From positions 1 through 34,698 of the forward strand of contig CAUCTV010000012.1 of assembly GCA_958445895.1 (NCBI GenBank): a stretch of 34,698 nt of DNA, read 5' to 3'. The first letter of the stretch is position 1. The number at the start of each line of letters is the position of its first letter. This stretch comes from an uncultured Collinsella sp. (GTDB lineage Bacteria; Actinomycetota; Coriobacteriia; Coriobacteriales; Coriobacteriaceae). Made by a program: the position numbers and the translations under genes. The notes beneath the pieces are model-generated. The model had not been told where the DNA came from, did no database searches, and saw only the letters and a program-made list of their open reading frames with translations. This document shows, piece by piece, positions 23,621 to 30,831 of this stretch.

Positions 23621-24958
23621 ATGCAGTTCGATCAGGTGACGGTTATCGGTGGCGGTCTGGCGGGTTCGGAATGCGCGATCCAGCTGGCAGACCGCGGTTT
23701 TGCCGTAAAGCTGTGCGAGATGCGCCCCCAGGTTAGCTCCCCGGCTCACCATACCGATCACTTGGCAGAGCTCGTCTGCTCCAATTCGTTTAAGTCGACC
23801 CGTCCGGATTCCGCGGCTGGTTTGCTGAAGGCCGAGCTTGAGCGCATGGGTTCAGTCCTGCTCGATTGCGCCCATCGCGCGGCTGTTCCCGCCGGCGGTG
23901 CCCTGGCGGTCGACCGCGTCAAGTTTTCCGAGCTTGTCGAGGCCGAGGTTGCCGCCCGTCCCAATATCGAGGTCGTGCACGGCGAGGTCACGCAGATTCC
24001 CGAGGGTCACGTGGTCATTGCCGCGGGCCCGCTGTGTTCACCGGCGCTGAGCGAAGAGGTCATGAAGCTCGTCGGTGGCGACGCCCTTGCGTTCTTCGAT
24101 GCCGCGGCGCCGATCGTCGATGCCTCCACGCTCGATATGGACGTGCTGTTTTCGCAGTCGCGCTACGAGGAGCAGGGGAGCGGCGACTATCTCAACGCTC
24201 CGCTCAACAAGGAGGAGTACGAGGCCTTTATCGAGGCACTTACCACGGCCGACCGCGTGGTGCTCAAAGACTTTGAGGGCGGCGATCTGTTCCAGGCCTG
24301 CCAGCCTGCCGAGGAAGTTGCGCGCACCGGCAAGGACGCCATTCGCTTTGGCGCCATGAAGCCCGTCGGCCTCACCGACCCGCGAACCGGTCGTCGTCCC
24401 TGGGCGGCGATTCAGCTGCGTGCCGAGAACAAGGAGAAGACCGCCTATAACCTGGTGGGCTTCCAGACCAACCTGACCTTTGGCGAGCAGAAGCGCGTCT
24501 TCCATATGGTGCCGGGTCTGGAGAACGCCGAGTTCTTCCGCTACGGTGTCATGCACCGCAATACCTTTGTCGATGCGCCGCACGTGCTCGATGGCACCTT
24601 TGCCGTGCCTGGTACCGGCGTGCGCCTGGCCGGTCAGATCACCGGCACCGAGGGGTACATGGAAGCCGTGGCGACAGGTCTGCTCGCGGCACTCAACACC
24701 TATGCCGAGGCTGTCGGGGCCGCTCCCGTCGAGCTGCCGCGCGTGGGTGCTTTGGGCGCGCTCGTGGGCTATGCTACCGATCCGGCCACGGTGGGCTATC
24801 AGCCTATGCATGTCAACTTTGGCCTGGTGCCGCCACTCGAGGATGGTAAGCGCCGCAGCAAGCGCGACCGCTACCAGGCCTATGCGGACCGTGCGCTCGA
24901 GGCCCTTGATGCCTATCTGGCCACTCGCCCCGATCTGTTTGGAGGCGACCGGTCATAG
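23621..24958 (+). CDS. trmFO: Methylenetetrahydrofolate-tRNA-(uracil-5-)-methyltransferase TrmFO
   Basis: TrmFO makes 5-methyluridine at position 54 of tRNA, using methylenetetrahydrofolate and FAD. The 445-residue product has the FAD-binding GGGLAGSE (10-17 region) and the two cysteines important in the family: C53 in 'LVCSNSFKS' and C227 in 'FQACQPAEE'. It also has 'RPWAAIQLRAENKEKTAYNL', split around residue 270, and 'GQITGTEGYMEA'. ATG 23621 begins exactly at the flavin motif strand and follows GAAAGG; an in-frame TTG at 23615 adds two residues. The final TAG (24956-24958) overlaps the probable first codon of xerC, in the conserved trmFO-xerC order. Confidence 0.96.
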   Translation: MQFDQVTVIGGGLAGSECAIQLADRGFAVKLCEMRPQVSSPAHHTDHLAELVCSNSFKSTRPDSAAGLLKAELERMGSVLLDCAHRAAVPAGGALAVDRVKFSELVEAEVAARPNIEVVHGEVTQIPEGHVVIAAGPLCSPALSEEVMKLVGGDALAFFDAAAPIVDASTLDMDVLFSQSRYEEQGSGDYLNAPLNKEEYEAFIEALTTADRVVLKDFEGGDLFQACQPAEEVARTGKDAIRFGAMKPVGLTDPRTGRRPWAAIQLRAENKEKTAYNLVGFQTNLTFGEQKRVFHMVPGLENAEFFRYGVMHRNTFVDAPHVLDGTFAVPGTGVRLAGQITGTEGYMEAVATGLLAALNTYAEAVGAAPVELPRVGALGALVGYATDPATVGYQPMHVNFGLVPPLEDGKRRSKRDRYQAYADRALEALDAYLATRPDLFGGDRS

Positions 24959-25875
24959 CCTTTGACCTGTACGACACCGTCGACTCGTTTATTGCCTATA
25001 TCTCACGCGTCGAGGGACTTTCTCCCAACACGGTGACGGCCTATGGCTCGAGGCTGGAGCGCTTTGCTGCCTGGTGCGAGCGTGAGAATATAGATTCTTT
25101 CGCTGCCGACGTGCGCACCATTCGTCGCTATCTTGCCGAGCTTTCGCGTGAGCAGGTGACTCCCCGAACGCTTGCGGCACACCTGTCTGCCATTCGCTCG
25201 CTCTATCGGTGGATGGCTGCCGAGGGGGTCGTGGAGGGCGATGTGGTCTCGGCAATTTCCTCGCCCAAGCTCCCGCGCGATCTACCCGGTGTGCTGACGA
25301 CCCATCAGGTGGAGGCGCTGCTCAAGACGCCTGATACCTCAACACCCGCGGGACTGCGCGATGCGGCGATGCTCGAGCTGCTCTATGCCTCGGGCGCCCG
25401 TATCTCTGAGCTCGCAGCACTCAATGTGGAGTCCATTGCGTGGTCCGAACGCACGCTGCGCCTGTGGGGCAAGGGGAGCAAAGAACGTATCGTCCCTCTG
25501 TATCGTCGTGCGCTCGAGGCGACGCGTCTCTATATTGAGGAGGGGAGGCCGGAGTTGCTCGCTCAGGCAAAGCGTCGTGACCCCGCTACCGGGCCGCATC
25601 CGCTGCTTATATCGGCGCGCGGTAATCGCATGAGTGCCGCCATGCTCAGGCGGCGGTTTCATATGCTGGCGACGCTCGCCGGCATTCCGGCCGACATCGC
25701 CCCGCATGCGATGCGCCATACCTTTGCGACCGACTTGCTCGAGGGCGGCGCGGACCTGCGCTCGGTTCAAGAGCTGCTGGGTCATGCGAGCCTGTCCACG
25801 ACGCAGATCTACACGCATCTCACGCCCGATCGGCTCAAACGTGCCGTGGCTCAAGCCCATCCCCGAGGCGAATAG
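24955..25875 (+). CDS. xerC: Tyrosine recombinase XerC (probable non-canonical AUA start)
   Basis: XerC-type recombinases resolve chromosome dimers. The C-terminal domain has the catalytic pattern: R in 'SGARISELA', K in 'LWGKGSKER', 'HAMRHTFATDLLEGG', 'ELLGHASLSTTQIYTH' with the nucleophilic Tyr. The N-terminal core-binding domain starts with 'FIAYISRVEGLSPNTVTAYG', which lies upstream of the first canonical in-frame start (GTG 25033, giving 280 residues). Between the in-frame stop at 24907-24909 and GTG 25033 there is no ATG, GTG or TTG. A GGAGG (24941-24945) sits nine bases before ATA 24955, which overlaps the trmFO stop as ATAG and gives 306 residues, the family's usual length. I therefore annotate from 24955. 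A conservative reading begins at 25033. XerC versus XerD rests on the trmFO neighbour. Confidence 0.9.
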   Translation: MAFDLYDTVDSFIAYISRVEGLSPNTVTAYGSRLERFAAWCERENIDSFAADVRTIRRYLAELSREQVTPRTLAAHLSAIRSLYRWMAAEGVVEGDVVSAISSPKLPRDLPGVLTTHQVEALLKTPDTSTPAGLRDAAMLELLYASGARISELAALNVESIAWSERTLRLWGKGSKERIVPLYRRALEATRLYIEEGRPELLAQAKRRDPATGPHPLLISARGNRMSAAMLRRRFHMLATLAGIPADIAPHAMRHTFATDLLEGGADLRSVQELLGHASLSTTQIYTHLTPDRLKRAVAQAHPRGE

Positions 25876-25924
25876 TGGCTGGGACGTCCCGCGCCGCACT
25901 CAGGTGTGTGGTTTTGATTGCGGG

Positions 25925-25953
25925 TTGGCAGGAAGAAGCATTCCTGCTATCAT
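25925..25953 (+). promoter_or_regulatory. Promoter of rpsB-tsf
   Basis: TTGGCA (25925-25930) and TATCAT (25948-25953) are 17 bases apart, each matching the consensus at five of six positions. The predicted start near 25960 gives a leader of about 135 bases. Confidence 0.8.
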
Positions 25954-25959
25954 TCATCG

Positions 25960-26094
25960 GGTTGCTTCACGGCAACATGTTTTTATCACGCACGCGCGGC
26001 TACTTCATACCGTGGTGCCCGGGCTTTGGTAGCACATGTCCGGGTTGGTTTTGGAGGATGACCCCGCGCGGAGGCAAACCACAGGAGGTTTAAC
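25960..26094 (+). promoter_or_regulatory. Structured leader of rpsB
   Basis: Several pairings are visible. GTTGC with GCAAC (about 25970-25985) forms a small hairpin. CGCGCGG (25993-25999) is fully complementary to CCGCGCG (26064-26070). Inside that stem, GTGC (26015-26018) pairs with GCAC (26032-26035), and CCGG (26019-26022) with CCGG (26040-26043) in the interleaved order of an H-type pseudoknot. The leader ends in the Shine-Dalgarno site AGGAGG (26083-26088). Autoregulation by S2 is plausible but not shown. Confidence 0.5.
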
Positions 26095-26823
26095 ATGGCT
26101 ACCAAGATTAATATCCGCACCCTGCTCGAGGCCGGCTGCCACTTCGGTCACCAGACCCGTCGCTGGAACCCCAAGATGAAGCCGTTCATCTTCGGTGAGC
26201 GCAACGGCATCTACATCCTCGACCTCAAGCAGACCATCCTCGACGCCGATCAGGCCTACACCTTCGTCAAGAACGTCGCCAAGGGTGGCAACGTGCTGTT
26301 CGTCGGCACCAAGAAGCAGGCTCAGGAGGCCGTCAAGAACGCTGCTGAGCGCGCCAACATGCCCTACATCAACCAGCGTTGGCTCGGCGGCATGCTGACC
26401 AACTTCGTCACCATCCGCTCTCGCATCAACCGCATGGAGGAGCTCGAGGCCATGGTCGAGGACGGCCGCATGGCTGTTCTGCCCAAGAAGGAGCAGGCTG
26501 TTCTCGGTAAGGAGCTCACCAAGCTCCAGACCAACCTCGGTGGCGCCCGCGACATGAAGGGCCTGCCTCAGGCTCTCTTCGTCATCGACACCAAGCGCGA
26601 GGAGAACGCCATCAAGGAGGCCCAGCGCCTGAACATCCCCGTCGTCGCTCTGATCGACACCAACTCCGATCCCGACGAGGTCGAGTACGGCATCCCCTGC
26701 AACGATGACGCTATCTCCGCTGTCACCCTTATGTGCGAGCTCATGGCTGACGCCTGCCTCGCTGGCTCCGGCAAGGAGCAGGTCTCCGAGGCCGAGATGG
26801 CCGCTGAGCCCAAGGCCGAGTAA
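26095..26823 (+). CDS. rpsB: 30S ribosomal protein S2
   Basis: S2 joins the 30S subunit late and helps S1 binding. The 242-residue product has 'LLEAGCHFGHQTRRWNPKM', 'FIFGERNGIYILDLKQT', 'FVGTKKQAQEAVKNAA' and 'YINQRWLGGMLTNF', all typical, and 'PVVALIDTNSDPDEVEYGIP' with the conserved aspartates. The last 20 residues are Ala/Glu-rich. ATG 26095 has AGGAGG six bases upstream. It is followed by tsf after 45 bases, the universal rpsB-tsf order, with a shared promoter and leader upstream. Confidence 0.98.
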   Translation: MATKINIRTLLEAGCHFGHQTRRWNPKMKPFIFGERNGIYILDLKQTILDADQAYTFVKNVAKGGNVLFVGTKKQAQEAVKNAAERANMPYINQRWLGGMLTNFVTIRSRINRMEELEAMVEDGRMAVLPKKEQAVLGKELTKLQTNLGGARDMKGLPQALFVIDTKREENAIKEAQRLNIPVVALIDTNSDPDEVEYGIPCNDDAISAVTLMCELMADACLAGSGKEQVSEAEMAAEPKAE

Positions 26824-26868
26824 ATCAGTCTTAGTTAATTCTTTTTCATCTCTTTGAAAGGAACCACA

Positions 26869-27738
26869 ATGGCCCAGATTACCGCCGCTATGGTCAAGCA
26901 GCTCCGCGAGATGACCGACTCCCCGATGATGGAGTGCAAGAAGGCTCTCGTCGAGGCAGACGGCGACATGGACGCTGCTGTCGACGTTCTGCGTAAGAAC
27001 GGCCTTGCCAAGGCTGCCAAGAAGGCTGGCCGTGAGACCAACGAGGGCGCTGTCGCCGCGTTCGTCTCCGAGGATGGCAAGACCGGCGCTCTGCTCGAGC
27101 TTTCCTGCGAGACCGACTTCGTTGGCTCCAACGCCAAGTTCACCGGCTTTGCTTCCAAGGTCGCCGAGGTTGTCGCTACCACCGAGCCTGCTGACGTCGA
27201 CGCCCTGCTCGAGAAGCCGATGGGCGAGGAGACCGTTTCCTCCGAGCTCACCGAGATGATTCACATCATGGGCGAGAACATGAAGATTTCCCGTTTCGCC
27301 GCCCGCAAGGCCGAGAACGGCGCGCTCGCTTCTTACATCCACATGGGTGGTAAGATCGGCGTCCTCGTCGAGTTCGCCTTCGAGAAGGCCGAGACCGCTC
27401 AGGCTGAGTCCTTCAAGACCTTCGCTCACGACGTTGCCCTTCAGGTTGCCGCCGTCGCCCCGATCTGCGCCACCCGCGATCAGGTTCCGGCCGAGACCGT
27501 CGAGCACGAGAAGCAGATCTACATGGCTCAGGCTGCCGAGTCCGGCAAGCCCGAGGCTATCCAGGAGAAGATGGCTGTCGGCCGTCTGGAGAAGTTCTAC
27601 AAGCAGTCCGTGCTCACCGAGCAGGAGTTCATCAAGGACAGCTCCCTCACCATCAAGAAGTACGCTGAGCAGGTCTCCAAGGAGCTCGGCGACACCATTA
27701 CCGTCGTTGCCTTTGACCGTCTGGTCCGTGGCGAGTAA
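26869..27738 (+). CDS. tsf: Elongation factor Ts
   Basis: EF-Ts exchanges GDP for GTP on EF-Tu. The 289-residue product has the UBA-like N-terminus ('MAQITAAMVKQLREMTDSPMMECKKAL', split at residue 17), then 'AAKKAGRETNEG', 'ELSCETDFV', which holds the TDFV contact motif, 'HMGGKIGVLVEF' and 'VLTEQEFIKDSSLTIKKY'. ATG 26869 is used because GAAAGGAA lies just upstream and it starts at the family N-terminus; an in-frame TTG at 26854 adds only MKGTT. A terminator follows 23 bases after the stop. Confidence 0.98.
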   Translation: MAQITAAMVKQLREMTDSPMMECKKALVEADGDMDAAVDVLRKNGLAKAAKKAGRETNEGAVAAFVSEDGKTGALLELSCETDFVGSNAKFTGFASKVAEVVATTEPADVDALLEKPMGEETVSSELTEMIHIMGENMKISRFAARKAENGALASYIHMGGKIGVLVEFAFEKAETAQAESFKTFAHDVALQVAAVAPICATRDQVPAETVEHEKQIYMAQAAESGKPEAIQEKMAVGRLEKFYKQSVLTEQEFIKDSSLTIKKYAEQVSKELGDTITVVAFDRLVRGE

Positions 27739-27761
27739 ATAAGCTCTTGTAGCTGGTAATG

Positions 27762-27796
27762 AGCAGGCTGTGGGTTTTACTCACAGCCTGCTTTTT
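27762..27796 (+). terminator. Intrinsic terminator after tsf
   Basis: A 13-base-pair stem (27762-27774 with 27780-27792, one G-U pair) with a five-base loop TTTTA is followed by a T-run. It ends the rpsB-tsf transcript. Confidence 0.92.
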
Positions 27797-27817
27797 CATG
27801 GCTCTTCTTAGAGCCTT

Positions 27818-27826
27818 TGATAGAAT
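27818..27826 (+). promoter_or_regulatory. Extended -10 promoter of the pyrH operon
   Basis: TGATAGAAT is an extended -10 element (TG, one base, TAGAAT). No strong -35 is present at 17 bases upstream, as often seen with extended -10 promoters. It lies between the tsf terminator and the pyrH Shine-Dalgarno site (AAAGGAGG, 27843-27850), giving a leader of roughly 25 bases. Confidence 0.55.
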
Positions 27827-27856
27827 GTTGAGAGTTCAATCTAAAGGAGGATCGCT

Positions 27857-28579
27857 TTGTCCGACATCCGATATAAACGTGTGCTTCTGAAGCTTTCTGG
27901 CGAAGCACTGATGGGCGACGGCCACTATGGCATCGACCCCAAGGTTACCGACCATCTTGCCAAACAGGTCAAGGAGCTGCTCGCCGTTGGCCATGAGGTC
28001 GGCGTCGTTGTCGGCGGCGGCAATATTTTCCGCGGCATGGCCGGCGCTGCCGGTGGCATGGAGCGTGCTCAGGCCGACTACATGGGCATGCTGGCAACCG
28101 TTATGAACGCGCTTGCCCTGCAGGATGCCTTCGAGCATAACGATGTTCCCTGCCGCGTGATGAGCGCTATCCAGATGAACGAGATCTGCGAGCCCTATAT
28201 TCGTCGCCGCGCTATCAACCATCTGTCCAAGGGCAACGTCGTCATCTTCGCTGCCGGTTCGGGCAATCCGTACTTTACGACTGACACCGCCGCGGCCCTT
28301 CGTGCCTGTGAGATCGGTGCCGAGATTCTGATTAAAGCCACCAAGGTTGATGGCATCTACGACAAGGATCCCGTCAAGTGCTCCGACGCCGTCCGCTTTG
28401 ACAAGATCACCTATCACGAGGTGCTCGTTCGCGGCCTGCAGGTTATGGATTCCACGGCTACGGCTCTTTGCCAGGACAACCGTATGCCCATTTTGGTCCT
28501 CAACATCGATGGCGAGGACACCGTCAAGCGCGCGCTCGCGGGTGAGCCCGTCGGCACGCTCGTCTATCAGGAGGATTAA
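27857..28579 (+). CDS. pyrH: Uridylate kinase (UMP kinase)
   Basis: PyrH phosphorylates UMP to UDP. It belongs to the amino-acid-kinase fold, with 'RVLLKLSGEALMG' near the N-terminus, 'VVVGGGNIFRG', 'GSGNPYFTTDTAAALRA' and 'IYDKDPVK', all conserved. The 240-residue length is standard. TTG 27857 lies six bases after AAAGGAGG, a strong ribosome-binding site. It begins the series pyrH-frr-uppS-cdsA-dxr-rseP-ispG-proS, whose members are separated by gaps of only a few bases or overlap. Confidence 0.97.
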   Translation: MSDIRYKRVLLKLSGEALMGDGHYGIDPKVTDHLAKQVKELLAVGHEVGVVVGGGNIFRGMAGAAGGMERAQADYMGMLATVMNALALQDAFEHNDVPCRVMSAIQMNEICEPYIRRRAINHLSKGNVVIFAAGSGNPYFTTDTAAALRACEIGAEILIKATKVDGIYDKDPVKCSDAVRFDKITYHEVLVRGLQVMDSTATALCQDNRMPILVLNIDGEDTVKRALAGEPVGTLVYQED

Positions 28580-28581
28580 GC

Positions 28582-29118
28582 ATGGCAGAGAACATCACCG
28601 CCCACATGGACAAGTCACTCGAGTCCCTCAAGCACAACTTCTCTAAGGTCCGCACTGGCCGCGCCAACGCCAACATCCTGTCTGACATCACCGTCGACTA
28701 CTACGGTGTTCCCACGCCCGTCACGCAGGTTGCCGCCGTTAAGACCCCCGAGGCCCACATGCTGCTTATCGAGCCGTGGGATAAGGCGCTCATTAATGCC
28801 ATCGTCAAGGCCATCAGTGCCTCCGACCTGGGCATTACCCCCAACTCCGATGGTACCGTCGTACGTCTGCCGTTCCCGGCTCCCACCGAGGAGCGTCGTC
28901 GCGAGCTCGTTAAGGAGTGCCGCGAGTACGCCGAGCAGGCCAAGGTCTCCATCCGCAACATCCGCCGCGACTTTAACAACAAGCTCGAGCGCGACGAGGA
29001 GCTCACCGAGGACGATGTCCGTCGCGAGCAGGCCAAGGTCCAGAAGCATACCGACGAGTATGTTGCCAAGGTTGAGGAGCTTCTGAAGGAAAAAGAAGCC
29101 GAGGTCATGGAGATCTAA
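28582..29118 (+). CDS. frr: Ribosome recycling factor
   Basis: RRF splits post-termination ribosomes with EF-G. The 178-residue product is slightly shorter than the usual 185. Conserved parts are 'HMDKSLESLKHNFSKVRTGR', 'ANILSDITVDYYGVPTPVTQ', 'PWDKALINAIVKAI' and 'LPFPAPTEERRRELVK'. The three-helix bundle tail has 'IRNIRRDFNN'. ATG 28582 comes three bases after the pyrH stop, with AGGAGG in the pyrH end. Confidence 0.97.
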   Translation: MAENITAHMDKSLESLKHNFSKVRTGRANANILSDITVDYYGVPTPVTQVAAVKTPEAHMLLIEPWDKALINAIVKAISASDLGITPNSDGTVVRLPFPAPTEERRRELVKECREYAEQAKVSIRNIRRDFNNKLERDEELTEDDVRREQAKVQKHTDEYVAKVEELLKEKEAEVMEI

Positions 29119-29119
29119 G

Positions 29120-29914
29120 GTGCAATACGACGAGCATAAACTGGTCGAGTACTTTGCCGACGCCCCTGCGGGCGTCGGTTTTTCCGACCTTGACCTCAAT
29201 AACATTCCGCACCATATTTCGTGCATCATGGACGGCAACGGCCGTTGGGCCACGGCGCGCGGTCTTGCCCGCACCGAAGGCCACAAGGCCGGCATCGTCT
29301 CGCTGCGCGAGATCATTACCGCCTGCGTGCGCCTGGGCGTCGACGTGCTTTCGGCCTATGCATTTTCGACCGAAAACTGGAATCGCCCGCAGCACGAAGT
29401 CAACGTTCTGATGCACCTGTTTGCCAAGACGTTTATCGATGAGTTACCGCTGCTTAAGCGCGAGAATGTTCGCGTTGTCTTTTTGGGCGATATTTCCGTG
29501 CTGCCCAAGAAGACCCGCGACGTCTTTGAGCGCGGCCTTGCCGAGTGCGCCGACCATACCGGTATGACGCTGGCGCTGGCCGTTAACTACGGTGCCCGTG
29601 CTGAGATCACCCGCGCTGTCCGCCAGATCGCGCTTGATGCGGCTGCCGGCAAGATTGATCCCGCCGCTATCGACGATGATATGGTTGCTTCGCACCTGTA
29701 CACCGCCGGTCTTCCCGATCCGGAGCTCGTGATTCGCACTTCTGGCGAGTTGCGTCTTTCGAACTACCTGCTGTGGCAGGTTGCCTATTCCGAGTTCTAT
29801 GTCACCGATACCTATTGGCCCGACTTTGATCGTTGGGGCCTTGTCGACGCCATTTTGGCCTACCAGGGTCGCGACCGTAGGTTTGGTGGACTGAGTAAGA
29901 CCGAGGAGGCTTAA
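29120..29914 (+). CDS. uppS: Isoprenyl transferase (undecaprenyl diphosphate synthase family)
   Basis: UppS condenses isopentenyl diphosphate units to make the C55 carrier lipid for peptidoglycan. The 264-residue product has 'IMDGNGRWATARGL' with catalytic D38, 'EGHKAG', 'LSAYAFSTENWNRP', 'NYGARAEI' and 'PDPELVIRTSGELRLSNYLLWQ', all typical of cis-prenyltransferases. GTG 29120 is one base after the frr stop. It lies upstream of cdsA, as in many bacteria. The cis-prenyl product length cannot be read from the sequence, and a shorter-chain enzyme is possible. Confidence 0.95.
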   Translation: MQYDEHKLVEYFADAPAGVGFSDLDLNNIPHHISCIMDGNGRWATARGLARTEGHKAGIVSLREIITACVRLGVDVLSAYAFSTENWNRPQHEVNVLMHLFAKTFIDELPLLKRENVRVVFLGDISVLPKKTRDVFERGLAECADHTGMTLALAVNYGARAEITRAVRQIALDAAAGKIDPAAIDDDMVASHLYTAGLPDPELVIRTSGELRLSNYLLWQVAYSEFYVTDTYWPDFDRWGLVDAILAYQGRDRRFGGLSKTEEA

Positions 29915-29916
29915 TC

Positions 29917-30831
29917 GTGTCCGAACGTCCAAAGGCATCCGCTCCCAAGGCGCCTACTTCCGCGAGGCCAGCGCGTAAGGCTGCCACTGCAGGAGCGCCT
30001 ACAGCGAAGGGCGGCTCCGGTTCGTGGCTGGCGGGCTTTATCACCCGCGCCGCCGCCGGTATCGTCTATGCCGTTGTCTTTATCCTGTGCCTGGTTTTGG
30101 GTATTGTTCCCACGGCCATCTTCGTGTCCGTCATGAGCGGTCTGTGCTGCTATGAGTTCTTCCGTATGACGAGGCTCGATGGCAAGGTTGCCAACGAGCG
30201 CCTTGGTATCGCTGCCGCCGTGCTCTTTCCGCTCTCGGCACTGGGCGATTCGCTGCTGTTGAACGCCCTGCTGTTCGCTTTGATGCTTGCGGTTGGTATC
30301 TGGTATGTCTGGTCTCCGCGCACTCGCATCTCTGATGTTGCCGTGACGCTCATGGGTCCTATCTACACTGGCTTTATGCTGTCGGCCATCGTGCTGTTGC
30401 GCGATGCCGTGCCCGGTTTTGCCGGCGCCCTGCTTTCGGTGGGCGTTTGCGCGTCCCTTTGGGTCTCCGACTCGTTTGCCTACATCGTGGGCAGCCGCAT
30501 CGGTAAGCATAAGATGGTTCCCAAGATCTCTCCCAAAAAGAGCTGGGAAGGCTTTGTCGGCGGCATTTTGGGCTCTGTCTTGATCTGGCTCATCCTGTGG
30601 GCAACGCACTTCTACAAGCTGAGCCTGCCCTATGCACTGCTGTGCGGCGTGGTCGTCTCCATCCTGGGCGTTATCGGCGACCTCATCGAGTCGCGCATCA
30701 AGCGCGGTGTCGGCGTCAAAGATTCCGGCAATCTCATCCCGGGCCACGGCGGCATGCTCGACCGCAGCGATTCGCTCATTTTTGGCTGCATTACCGCGCA
30801 GCTGCTGCTGATGATCGGAGGCGTGCTGTAA
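29917..30831 (+). CDS. cdsA: Phosphatidate cytidylyltransferase
   Basis: CdsA makes CDP-diacylglycerol from phosphatidate and CTP in the membrane. The 304-residue product begins with about 35 Ala/Lys/Pro-rich, probably disordered residues, then several hydrophobic helices. Its C-terminal signature is 'RIKRGVGVKDSGNLIPGHGG' followed by MLDRSDS, with the conserved Asp and Lys. 'SPKKSWEGFVGG' is also typical. GTG 29917 follows GAGGAGGC, two bases after the uppS stop. The stop overlaps the dxr ATG by one base. Confidence 0.95.
   Translation: MSERPKASAPKAPTSARPARKAATAGAPTAKGGSGSWLAGFITRAAAGIVYAVVFILCLVLGIVPTAIFVSVMSGLCCYEFFRMTRLDGKVANERLGIAAAVLFPLSALGDSLLLNALLFALMLAVGIWYVWSPRTRISDVAVTLMGPIYTGFMLSAIVLLRDAVPGFAGALLSVGVCASLWVSDSFAYIVGSRIGKHKMVPKISPKKSWEGFVGGILGSVLIWLILWATHFYKLSLPYALLCGVVVSILGVIGDLIESRIKRGVGVKDSGNLIPGHGGMLDRSDSLIFGCITAQLLLMIGGVL

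Noticed and set aside
24955..25875. XerC as an integrase of a mobile element
   Set aside because: No excisionase, attachment repeats or phage genes lie nearby, and the trmFO-xerC order is a conserved chromosomal arrangement.
26058..26093. Eleven-codon open frame in the rpsB leader, ending just before rpsB
   Set aside because: The only Shine-Dalgarno-like sequence touches the ATG with no spacing, and the peptide is not rich in any one amino acid, so a regulatory leader peptide is not supported.
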